A DNA stretch of 64,000 nucleotides. Origin: an uncultured Sulfitobacter sp. (GTDB taxonomy: Bacteria > Pseudomonadota > Alphaproteobacteria > Rhodobacterales > Rhodobacteraceae). Positions 56,916 to 64,000 of this stretch are shown here, piece after piece (the stretch's first letter is position 1; each line of letters begins with the position of its first letter). A program made the translations under genes and the position numbers. The stretch covers positions 186,001 through 250,000 of the forward strand of contig NZ_CANMFS010000006.1 in NCBI RefSeq assembly GCF_947497275.1, in the 5' to 3' direction. A model generated the notes under the pieces. The model saw only the letters and a list, made by a program, of their open reading frames with translations, searched no databases and had not been told where the DNA came from.

Positions 56916-57791
56916 TTACCTTTTGCCGTAGTAAAGGCCGACCACATGTTCGGCCTGCGCAAAGAAAAGCCAGCGCGCGGTGAGCACGCCCGCGACGTGG
57001 GACAGCACAGCCAGCAGTGCCAGCCAGTGGTTGAACGGCAGCAGCAGAAAGATCATGGGCAGCACCGTCATGAGGACGATGGCGATGATGCGCAGTTTCT
57101 GCGCGTGCTTGCGTCCGATGACATAGACGAATTCGCGCAGCAGGTAGTTGGTGCCGGTGTGCGGCGGCTCGAAGGCGCGGACGGTGCCGATGGTGCCTAG
57201 CTGCGTCGCGCTGGCCATGTCGGTGCCGCTGTCTGCCAGCGCGTTGTCGCCGCGCAGCCATGTGGCGATCTGGATTCCGCCGGCGAGTGCAAGCAGTGCC
57301 AGAGCCCAGATCACCTGTCCGGCCAGAAGCGCGCCGCCCGCGAGGCACAGCGACAGGAAATTTGCGGGGGTATAGACGCTGTGCCAGCGCGGCACCGTCC
57401 GAAGCTGGGCGTAGATCATCGAGGTGATGAAGACGGTGCCGAGCGACGCCAGAGCGCCGAGAAGGCCCAGTGCAGTCCATCGCTGGTCGAAGAAGACAAG
57501 TCCTGCACCGTAGATTGCCATCAGGATCAGCGCGGCCACGGCGCACCATGCCTCGCGGCTGAGCCAGCTTGTCTGCCACTGGGTGAACGCCTTCAGCGCG
57601 CGGTCGGGGCGACCGAGGTGGAACGCGGAGGAGACCAGCCCGCCGACGGCGAGGAGATAGGCGATAGTGAAAAATGCAAAAGCATTGAGACCGGTGTTAG
57701 CGGGCATCCCGAGGCCGAGAAAGATCAACAGGCCGAAGCCCAGGCCGGAGAACGTGGAGAAAACGATGATGGACGGCGCGGGATGCATCAA
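56916..57791 (-). CDS. soeC: Sulfite dehydrogenase membrane subunit SoeC (DmsC-like)
   Basis: 291-residue membrane anchor with eight predicted helices, DmsC type (SIIVFSTFSGLGFGLLIFLG; SSAFHLGRPDRALKAFTQW with the conserved His; SWLSREAWCAVAALILMA). It would dock SoeAB to the inner membrane and pass electrons from sulfite to the quinone pool. Its start overlaps the soeB stop by 4 bp. A DMSO-reductase anchor is the alternative reading, but the xsc context favours sulfite oxidation. Confidence 0.9.
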   Translation of the reverse strand: MMHPAPSIIVFSTFSGLGFGLLIFLGLGMPANTGLNAFAFFTIAYLLAVGGLVSSAFHLGRPDRALKAFTQWQTSWLSREAWCAVAALILMAIYGAGLVFFDQRWTALGLLGALASLGTVFITSMIYAQLRTVPRWHSVYTPANFLSLCLAGGALLAGQVIWALALLALAGGIQIATWLRGDNALADSGTDMASATQLGTIGTVRAFEPPHTGTNYLLREFVYVIGRKHAQKLRIIAIVLMTVLPMIFLLLPFNHWLALLAVLSHVAGVLTARWLFFAQAEHVVGLYYGKR

Positions 57792-58546
57792 AGCTTCTCC
57801 AGAGCTTTGTCGAGCCAGCCGAGGAAGCCGGCGGGCTCTGTCGCGACGGGGGCGAGGAACGGCGCGAGCACGTCGATCTGGTTTTCGTCGCGGGCGAGGG
57901 TGTCGCGGGGCCGTGGGGGCAGATATTTGTTTACCGGCCTGGTGCCCTGTTCGGGCATCAGGTCGACGCCGCCGCGCGCGACCACAAGCTGGCTGACCGC
58001 GGACGCAGGATCGCTCAGATCACCGAAATGACGCGCACCTGCGGGACAGGTGCGTACGCAGGACGGTGTCCGGTCGATCTCGGGGAGGTTTTCGTTGTAG
58101 ATGCGATCGACGCAAAGCGTGCATTTTTTCATCACGCCTTCCGCCGCGTCCATCTCGCGCGCGCCGTAGGGGCAGGCCCAGGCGCACAGGCCGCAGCCGA
58201 TGCAATCGCTCTCGTTTACGAGCACGATGCCGTCCTCGACGCGCTTGTAGCTGGCGCCCGTGGGGCAGACCGTGACGCAGGGGGCATCCTCGCAATGCAG
58301 GCAGGATTTGGGGAAGTGGACGAGCTGTGCCGCGCCCTGTTCGGGCTGGACCTCGTAGCTGTGGACACGGTTGAGAAAGGTGCCGGAGGGATCTGCGCCG
58401 TAGGGGTCCTGGTCCGACAGCGGCGCGCCGTAGTTTTCGGTGTTCCAGCCTTTGCAGGAGATGACGCAGGCGTGGCAGCCGACGCAGGTGTCGAGATCGA
58501 TCACGAGTCCGAGTTTTTTTGACGTGTGTGGGGGAAGTTGGGTCAT
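57788..58546 (-). CDS. soeB: Sulfite dehydrogenase iron-sulfur subunit SoeB
   Basis: 252-residue electron-transfer subunit with four 4Fe-4S sites: CVGCHACVISCKGW, CLHCEDAPCVTVCPTGA, CIGCGLCAWACPYGA and CTLCVDRI with SCVRTCPAGA. No signal peptide, in keeping with a cytoplasmic-side SoeABC complex. It relays electrons from the molybdenum subunit SoeA to SoeC. Separated from soeA by 76 bp that contain a dispersed repeat. Confidence 0.93.
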   Translation of the reverse strand: MTQLPPHTSKKLGLVIDLDTCVGCHACVISCKGWNTENYGAPLSDQDPYGADPSGTFLNRVHSYEVQPEQGAAQLVHFPKSCLHCEDAPCVTVCPTGASYKRVEDGIVLVNESDCIGCGLCAWACPYGAREMDAAEGVMKKCTLCVDRIYNENLPEIDRTPSCVRTCPAGARHFGDLSDPASAVSQLVVARGGVDLMPEQGTRPVNKYLPPRPRDTLARDENQIDVLAPFLAPVATEPAGFLGWLDKALEKL

Positions 58547-58570
58547 GTCTGTGCCCTTTTGCGGAGGACG

Positions 58571-58620
58571 GACGGGGCGCTGCCCCGGACCCCGGGATAT
58601 TTAGGGCCAAAAGAAATGAG
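58571..58620 (+). repeat. Dispersed intergenic repeat, copy 2, between soeB and soeA
   Basis: GGGGC-GCT-GCCCC hairpin, then GGACCCCGGGATATTT and GGCCAAAAGAAATGAG. Same block order as the copy at 42070-42147 (GGGGC-N3-GCCCC, CCCCGGGATA, GCCAAAAGAAATG) with a shorter middle. It fills most of the gap inside the soe operon, where it might affect the level of soeBC message. Confidence 0.65.
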
Positions 58621-58622
58621 GA

Positions 58623-61448
58623 TCATCGTTGCACCTTCCATCTCAGGCTGTCCGGGCCTTTGCCCACCGGGGATTTGGCGGCGGGGAACTGGGGTTGCGA
58701 TAGTGCGTGCTCGGGCTGCGCGGCTTTTGTGATTGAGACTTTGAGATCGAACCACGCGGCCTGTCCGGTGATGGGGTCGGAGTTGGCCCAGCGCAGGCCG
58801 TCGCCCTTGGGGGGGAGCAGTTCATGGATGAGGTGGTTGAGCAGGAAGCCCCTGGTCGCCTCCGGAGCATCGGTGTCGAGCGCCCAGGTGCCCTTGCGTT
58901 TGCCAATGGCATTCCAGGTCCAGATCGTATTTTCGTTCAGCGCGGCCATTTTCATCACCGGCACCGTGATGGTGCCGTGAGGGGACGTGATGGTGGCCCA
59001 GTTGCCGTCGGCCAGATCGTTTTCCTGCATCAGTTTCGTGGGCAGGTACATCGGGTTGTGGCCGTGGATCTGGCGCAGCCATGCATTCTGGCCACCCCAG
59101 GAGTGGTACATGGCCATCGGGCGCTGGGTGAGGGCGGTGACTGTGTATCCTTCGTTGCCCTGCTGGTCGGTTTCGTACCAGATGGGCAGGGGCGACATCG
59201 TTTCGCGGATACGTGTGCGCAGGTGGTCGGGGGGCTGGCGGTTGCCGTGGCCTTCGGCGGCAAGCTGGAAACGGCGCAGCGGTTCGGCGTAGAGCGAGAA
59301 GAGGTAGGGCTGCGGTGTGTCGTAGAGGCCGGTCTGGACGGCCCAGTCCTGATAGGCCGCGTTCCACGGTTTGTAATAGGTGGCGCCATCTGGAACGGGC
59401 TCGACGAAGAAGCCGCCGTTTTCGATGTAGTTCTGAAGCTGGCTGTCGTTGACGCCGCCGCGTCCGTTTTGCAGGCCGTGCTCTCCCATGCGCCAGCCGG
59501 CGAGAGGGCCGATGCCGGGGCGGCGTTCGTGGGTGACGATGTAGTCTGCGTAATCGGCATATTTCTGGGTGCCGTCGTCGTTCGTGAAGGCTGGCAGGCC
59601 CAGCCGGCCGCCCAGATCGCACAGGACGGACTGGAAGCCTTTGACATCGCGGTCTGGCTCTACCACCGGCCAACGGATTGCGTCGGCTGCCGCGTCCGGT
59701 TCGCTGATCGGACGGTCGAGCATGGAGATGCAATCGTAGCGTTCAAGATATGTGGTGTCGGGCAGGATGAGGTCGGCGTAGGCGACCATTTCGGAGCTGT
59801 AGGCATCGGAATAGATGATGCGTGGGATGACGTAATCGCCGTTCTCGTCCTGATCGGTGAGCATGTCCTGCACGCCGGTCGTGTTCATCGACGAATTCCA
59901 CGACATGTTGGCCATATACATGAACAGCGTGTCGATTTTGTACGGGTCGCCCGCGTGGGCGTTGGAGATGACCATGTGCATCAGGCCATGTGCGGACATG
60001 GGGTTTTCCCATGTGAACGCCTTGTCGATGCGGGCGGGCGTGCCGTCATCGCGCAGCGCCAGATCGTCGGGGCCGTGCACGAAGCCCAGATGCGGGCCGT
60101 CGAGCGGGGCGCCGGGGGTGACTTTGCAATGCGGTATGGGATGCGCCGTCGCGGGCTTGGGGTAGGGTGGTTTGAAACGGAAGCCGCCGGGCACCTCGAC
60201 TGTGCCGAGAAGGATCTGCAGCGTGTGCAGTGCGCGGCAGGTCTGGAACCCGTTTGCGTGGGCGGAGATTCCGCGCATGGCGTGGAACGACACCGGGCGT
60301 CCGGTCATCGTCTTGTGCGTCTCGCCCCGGAAATCGGTCCATGGGACGTCGAGCTCGAACGCCTCGTCGAAGGCGACGCGGGCCAGTTCAGCGGCCAGGG
60401 TGCGGATGCGTGAAGCCGGAATACCGACCGTTGCGGCGACGGTTTCGGGGGCGTATTTCTCGTCCAGATACATGTCGATCATTTGATGAAAGACAGGACG
60501 ATGGGTGATGCCTGCCGCGCGGTGGGTCGCGGCCAGATCCGGCTTGACCCCTTTTTGATCGAAGGGTGCGAGCTTGCCCGTGGTGCGGTCGATGACCAGC
60601 TCCTTGCCATCGCCGTCGCGCAGCTTGAGGCCGTATTCGGGTGATTTCTCATCGCCATTGATGAGCACGGCGGCGTCGGTGTATTGTGCAAGATAGTGCA
60701 GGTCGATCTTGCCCGCCTTCATCAGGCAATGGATCATCGAGAGGATGAACAGCCCGTCGGTGCCCGGCGTGATGCCCACCCAGTCATCGGCGACCGCGTT
60801 ATAGCCGGTGCGGATCGGATTGACGCCGATCATCCGCGCGCCGCGTGCCTTGATCTTGCCGATCCCCATCTTGATCGGGTTGCTGTCATGATCTTCGGCC
60901 ACGCCGAACAGCATGAACAGCTTTGTATGCTCCCAATCGGGCTGACCGAATTCCCAGAATGCGCCGCCTATCGTGTAGATGCCCGCCGCCGCCATGTTGA
61001 CGGAACAAAATCCACCGTGGGCGGCATAGTTCGGCGTGCCGAAACTTTGCGCCCAGAGCGATGTGAACGACTGCGACTGGTCGCGCCCGGTAAAGAACGC
61101 CAGCTTTGACGGGTCGGTGTCGCGGATCGGTTTCAGCCAACCTGCGGCGACGTCGTAGGCCTCTTCCCAACTTATCGGCTCGAATTCGCCCGATCCGCGC
61201 GGACCCACACGTTTCATCGGGGTACGCAGGCGGGAGGGAGCGTTGTGCTGCATGATGCCGGCGCTGCCTTTTGCGCAGAGCACCCCCTTGTTGACCGGGT
61301 GATCGCGGTTGCCCTCGATGTAGGCCACCTTGCCGTTTTTCATGTGGACGTCTATGCCGCAGCGGCAGGCACACATGTAGCAGGTCGTTTTGCGGATTTC
61401 GTCGGAAACCTTCGGGCTCAGGTCCAGGTCGGGCTGGCTGTGCGTCAT
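58623..61448 (-). CDS. soeA: Sulfite dehydrogenase molybdopterin subunit SoeA
   Basis: 941-residue molybdopterin-bis(MGD) oxidoreductase of the PsrA/CISM group, oxidising sulfite to sulfate in the cytoplasm (family knowledge from Allochromatium and Ruegeria SoeABC). The N-terminal 4Fe-4S motif is TTCYMCACRCGIDVH with the fourth Cys in GVLCAKG. No Tat signal precedes it, consistent with a cytoplasmic enzyme. MGD contacts include FTGRDQSQSF and GVNPIRTGYNAV; the C-terminal dinucleotide domain has WATITSPHGT. ATG 61448 has AGGAG upstream. Related polysulfide or tetrathionate reductases are less likely beside xsc. Confidence 0.92.
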   Translation of the reverse strand: MTHSQPDLDLSPKVSDEIRKTTCYMCACRCGIDVHMKNGKVAYIEGNRDHPVNKGVLCAKGSAGIMQHNAPSRLRTPMKRVGPRGSGEFEPISWEEAYDVAAGWLKPIRDTDPSKLAFFTGRDQSQSFTSLWAQSFGTPNYAAHGGFCSVNMAAAGIYTIGGAFWEFGQPDWEHTKLFMLFGVAEDHDSNPIKMGIGKIKARGARMIGVNPIRTGYNAVADDWVGITPGTDGLFILSMIHCLMKAGKIDLHYLAQYTDAAVLINGDEKSPEYGLKLRDGDGKELVIDRTTGKLAPFDQKGVKPDLAATHRAAGITHRPVFHQMIDMYLDEKYAPETVAATVGIPASRIRTLAAELARVAFDEAFELDVPWTDFRGETHKTMTGRPVSFHAMRGISAHANGFQTCRALHTLQILLGTVEVPGGFRFKPPYPKPATAHPIPHCKVTPGAPLDGPHLGFVHGPDDLALRDDGTPARIDKAFTWENPMSAHGLMHMVISNAHAGDPYKIDTLFMYMANMSWNSSMNTTGVQDMLTDQDENGDYVIPRIIYSDAYSSEMVAYADLILPDTTYLERYDCISMLDRPISEPDAAADAIRWPVVEPDRDVKGFQSVLCDLGGRLGLPAFTNDDGTQKYADYADYIVTHERRPGIGPLAGWRMGEHGLQNGRGGVNDSQLQNYIENGGFFVEPVPDGATYYKPWNAAYQDWAVQTGLYDTPQPYLFSLYAEPLRRFQLAAEGHGNRQPPDHLRTRIRETMSPLPIWYETDQQGNEGYTVTALTQRPMAMYHSWGGQNAWLRQIHGHNPMYLPTKLMQENDLADGNWATITSPHGTITVPVMKMAALNENTIWTWNAIGKRKGTWALDTDAPEATRGFLLNHLIHELLPPKGDGLRWANSDPITGQAAWFDLKVSITKAAQPEHALSQPQFPAAKSPVGKGPDSLRWKVQR

Positions 61449-61534
61449 GCTATGGCTCCTGTCGTGACCGATCGTGCCGGCGGCGCGGGAACGCGCCATC
61501 CGTCAGGCCGGGCGGCGGTGCGGTGAACGAAGCC

Positions 61535-61571
61535 GCGCAGGATGGATGCGGTATGTGGCTCGATCCTGCGC
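61535..61571. terminator. Intercistronic stem-loop between xsc and soeA
   Basis: Perfect 9-bp inverted repeat GCGCAGGAT (61535-61543) and ATCCTGCGC (61563-61571), loop 19 bases, just behind the xsc stop on the minus strand. No U-run, so a processing or partial stop signal is more likely than full termination. Confidence 0.5.
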
Positions 61572-61578
61572 ACCCGTA

Positions 61579-63357
61579 TCAGACGACTTGCGCGCGCATG
61601 TCGGCGGCGTCGATACCCGCGACGGACACGGGTTTTTTCATGGCGTCACGGCGGAACGGCTCGCCCAGTTCCTGATTGATCATGGCCTCGATCAGCGTTG
61701 TTTTCCCGTGCTTCATCTGGTCCTCGATGGCAGTGTTCAACGCCTGCGTGAGTTCCTCCTGGGTGCGGGCAATGGCCCCTTGAAGGCCGCAGGCCTGCGC
61801 GATACCGGCATAGCTTACGTCATTATCCAGTTCGGTGCCAACGAAGTTGTCGTCGAACCAGAGCGTCGAGTTGCGCTTTTCCGCGCCCCACTGGTAATTG
61901 CGGAAAACGATCTGGGTGATCGCGGGCCATTCGCCGCGACCGATCGCGGTCAATTCGTTCACCGCGATGCCAAAGGCACCGTCGCCGGCAAAGCCCACGA
62001 CCGGCATGTCGGGTTGGCCGATCTTCGCGCCGACGATGGCCGGAAGGCCGTAGCCGCAGGGGCCGAACAGGCCGGGTGCGAGGTATTTCCGGCCCGTGTC
62101 GAAGGATGGATAGGCGTTGCCGATGGCACAGTTGTTGCCGATGTCGGAGGAGATTATGGCGTCGTGCGGCAGCGCGGACTGGATCGCGCGCCATGCCATG
62201 CGCGGGCTCATCCACTCGGGTTTGTCCTTGCGGGCACGTTCGTTCCAGTCGGTGCCGGGGTCGTCTTGTTCGTCGTTCATCGATGTCAGTTCTTGCGCCC
62301 AGGTTGATTTTGTTTGGGCGATCAGCGCCTTGCGGTCGTTGCGGTCGGTGTCACCGGCGGACCCCGACAATTGTTCGGTAATCGCGGTGGCGACCTTGGC
62401 CGCATCGCCGACGATGCCGACGGTCACTTTCTTGGTCAGACCGATGCGGTCGGGGTTGATGTCGACCTGGATGATCTGCGCATCCGTTGGCCAATAGTCG
62501 ATGCCGTAGCCGGGCAGCGTCGAGAACGGGTTGAGCCGGGTGCCGAGACACAAAACGACGTCGGCTTTGGATATCAGCTCCATCCCCGCCTTGGACCCGT
62601 TGTAGCCCAGCGGCCCGGCAAAAAGCGGATGCCCGCCGGGGAAGGCATCGTTGTGCTGGTACCCGACGCAGACCGGCGCATCGAGCCGTTCCGCAAGCAC
62701 CCTGGACGCGTCGATGCCGCCCTGCGCCAGCACCACGCCGGCACCGTTGAGGATGACCGGAAACTTTGCGTTCGACAGCATTTCGGCGGCGGCGGCAATC
62801 GCTTTCTCGCCGCCGCGCGGGCGTTCGAATTCGACGGTTTCGGGAATCTCGATGTCGATCACCTGTGTCCAGAAGTCGCGCGGCACGTTGATTTGCGCCG
62901 GTGCCGAGGTGCGTCTGGCTTGCATGATCACGCGGTTCAACGTCTCGGCAATGCGCGAGGGGTCGCGGACCTCTTCCTGATAAGCGACACAATCGGCGAA
63001 CAGATTCATCTGCTCCATCTCCTGAAATCCGCCCTGACCGATGGTCTTGTTCGCGGCCTGTGGCGTGACGAGCAACAGCGGCGTGTGGTTCCAGTAGGCG
63101 GTTTTCACGGCGGTGACGAAATTGGTGATGCCGGGGCCGTTCTGTGCGATCATCATCGACATCTTGCCGGTGGCGCGGGTATAGCCATCGGCCATCATCC
63201 CGGCGGATCCCTCGTGGGCGCAATCCCAGAACGTGATGCCTGCCTTGGGAAAGATATCCGAAATCGGCATCATCGCAGACCCGATGATCCCGAACGCGTG
63301 CTGGATGCCGTGGCGCTGCAGCGTTTTTACAAAAGCTTCTTCGGTTGTCATCTTCAT
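61579..63357 (-). CDS. xsc: Sulfoacetaldehyde acetyltransferase
   Basis: 592-residue thiamine-diphosphate enzyme: sulfoacetaldehyde + phosphate to acetyl phosphate + sulfite, the key desulfonation step for taurine and related sulfonates. CAHEGSAGMMADGYTRATG holds the ThDP-activating Glu; GDGAFGIAVNELTAIGRG with FRNYQWGAEKRN is the ThDP/Mg2+ motif and the Xsc-typical NYQWGAEKRNSTLW stretch separates it from acetolactate synthases. AAGGAT precedes the ATG. Cytoplasmic. Sulfite is handled by the adjacent SoeABC; the usual neighbour pta is absent here. Confidence 0.97.
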   Translation of the reverse strand: MKMTTEEAFVKTLQRHGIQHAFGIIGSAMMPISDIFPKAGITFWDCAHEGSAGMMADGYTRATGKMSMMIAQNGPGITNFVTAVKTAYWNHTPLLLVTPQAANKTIGQGGFQEMEQMNLFADCVAYQEEVRDPSRIAETLNRVIMQARRTSAPAQINVPRDFWTQVIDIEIPETVEFERPRGGEKAIAAAAEMLSNAKFPVILNGAGVVLAQGGIDASRVLAERLDAPVCVGYQHNDAFPGGHPLFAGPLGYNGSKAGMELISKADVVLCLGTRLNPFSTLPGYGIDYWPTDAQIIQVDINPDRIGLTKKVTVGIVGDAAKVATAITEQLSGSAGDTDRNDRKALIAQTKSTWAQELTSMNDEQDDPGTDWNERARKDKPEWMSPRMAWRAIQSALPHDAIISSDIGNNCAIGNAYPSFDTGRKYLAPGLFGPCGYGLPAIVGAKIGQPDMPVVGFAGDGAFGIAVNELTAIGRGEWPAITQIVFRNYQWGAEKRNSTLWFDDNFVGTELDNDVSYAGIAQACGLQGAIARTQEELTQALNTAIEDQMKHGKTTLIEAMINQELGEPFRRDAMKKPVSVAGIDAADMRAQVV

Positions 63358-63400
63358 GGCGCGCGATCCTTGATGGTGGAAAACTCGAATCCTGTCCTGC

Positions 63401-63439
63401 GACAGTCTAGTCGGACCCGCGCGGCAGGGTTAGGACCAG
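63401..63439 (-). promoter_or_regulatory. Putative TauR-binding direct repeat upstream of xsc
   Basis: Reading the minus strand, CTGGTCCTAA (63439-63430) matches the Rhodobacter TauR box as I recall it, CTGGACYTAA, at 9 of 10 positions; a weaker second copy CTAGACTGTC lies at 63410-63401 in the same direction. They stand 44-82 bases before the xsc start. The consensus is from memory and the second half is poor, so this is tentative. Confidence 0.35.
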
Positions 63440-63442
63440 ATT

Positions 63443-64000
63443 TTACGCCGGAATATGTCCAGCGCCGGTCATGAGATCGATCTCCTGTGCGACTTCGCTC
63501 AGCCCGTCCGCGATCCGGCTGACAGGGATTGAGGAATAGCCGAGGCGGTAGAAATTATGCGGTCGTTCAGCGCCTCCGAAGAACGAGCCGCCCGGCTCGA
63601 TGAGGACGCCGCGCGACTGCAGGCGGCGGGCGAGATCCTGTGTGTCGACATCATCGGGCGCGCGCATCCAGAAAGAGGAGCCGCCGTGCGCGCCCTGTCC
63701 GGCGATCTGCAAACCGAAGCGCGCGATGCTCTTCTCCATCATGCTGCACCGTTCATGCAGTGCGCTGCCGGTGCGCCGGATCAGCGCATCGTAGTGCCCC
63801 AGCGACAGAAAGTAGGCCGTTGTACGCTGGATATGGCCGGGAGGGTGGCGCAGCACCGACGCGCGCAGCGCGCGGGCCTCGCGGATGAATGGCTCCGACC
63901 CGACGAGGTAGCCCAGGCGCAGGCCGGGGAACAGTGACTTGGAAAAGCTGCCGACATAGATCACCCGCCCATCGGTATCGAGCGATTTGAGTGCCGGGGA
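63443..64000 (-). CDS. tauR: TauR, MocR/GntR-type regulator of sulfonate genes (partial)
   Basis: C-terminal 185 residues of a PLP-aminotransferase-like regulator; the gene enters from beyond the right edge, so the GntR DNA-binding domain is not in view. The PLP lysine is in YVGSFSKSLFPGLRLGYLV, and later RHPPGHIQRTTAYFLSLGHY and IEPGGSFFGGAERPHNFYRLGYSS are typical of TauR. MocR proteins of this type activate taurine/xsc genes in Rhodobacter and Paracoccus. It lies 85 bp before xsc in the same direction, with a possible TauR box between. Confidence 0.88.
   Translation of the reverse strand, partial: SPALKSLDTDGRVIYVGSFSKSLFPGLRLGYLVGSEPFIREARALRASVLRHPPGHIQRTTAYFLSLGHYDALIRRTGSALHERCSMMEKSIARFGLQIAGQGAHGGSSFWMRAPDDVDTQDLARRLQSRGVLIEPGGSFFGGAERPHNFYRLGYSSIPVSRIADGLSEVAQEIDLMTGAGHIPA

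Noticed and set aside
58824..60413. 529-codon open frame on the strand opposite soeA
   Set aside because: Antisense shadow of a GC-rich gene: no domain sense, no ribosome site, while soeA has full family motifs.

Overview
The window looks like a chromosomal segment of a marine alphaproteobacterium of the Roseobacter group (Rhodobacteraceae). Base composition is GC-rich (my impression is near 60%), genes are tightly packed with many ATGA/GTGA stop-start overlaps, and the content is typical of the group: a TAXI-type TRAP transporter, taurine/sulfoacetaldehyde and sulfite oxidation genes (tauR-xsc-soeABC), a PqiABC lipid-transport set, glnK-amtB and a FemAB-like protein. I saw no rRNA, tRNA or CRISPR. 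About 59 protein genes or gene remnants are listed; the first and the last are cut by the window edges.

Layout. 1-900 (minus): 5' part of a membrane-anchored FMN-binding glutamate synthase family gene. 1297-11713 (plus): a run of six genes comprising a TAXI-TRAP binding protein, a fused TRAP permease, a nitrilase-superfamily hydrolase, an Orn/Lys/Arg decarboxylase, an ATP-grasp ligase and a C45 (acyl-transferase type) Ntn hydrolase, closed by a perfect hairpin. I read this as a possible uptake/decarboxylation/ligation pathway for an amino-acid-derived polyamine conjugate; this is the best candidate here for an undescribed system. 11757-20832: DJ-1/PfpI protein, pqiA-pqiA-pqiB-pqiC, smpB, a sulfurtransferase plus aromatic aminotransferase pair, and glnK-amt. 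21089-32662: bifunctional penicillin-binding protein, a type I secretion ABC/HlyD pair, ridA-glpQ-like, femAB-like/pterin dehydratase/mscS, peroxiredoxin, ferredoxin reductase and rsmD. 32739-40434: map, sfsA, a molybdopterin-binding protein with acetyltransferase, AhpD-like and OmpA genes, a glycosyltransferase, a LysR regulator and a CorA/ZntB transporter.

40435-42165 is foreign-looking: an HNH endonuclease gene without a normal start codon, fused in frame to the last ~110 residues of a UvrD-type helicase, followed by ~390 bp without a gene and a copy of a dispersed repeat. It looks like the scar of a lost defence or mobile island.

42166-56860 holds housekeeping genes: a FadH-like reductase, rppH, adenosine kinase, nth, an Ada-like methyltransferase, an OmpA lipoprotein, an FMN reductase, a divergent mnmC-like/mnmD pair, a DMT exporter, slt, dapA and an M20 amidohydrolase. 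56916-64000 (all minus) is the sulfonate block tauR-xsc-soeA-soeB-soeC. Xsc would release acetyl phosphate and sulfite from sulfoacetaldehyde, SoeABC would oxidise the sulfite to sulfate at the membrane, and TauR would control the set. The phosphate acetyltransferase gene (pta) that often follows xsc is absent from the window, and a copy of the dispersed repeat lies between soeB and soeA.

All functional assignments come from reading the sequence and from recalled family motifs; no database search was possible.
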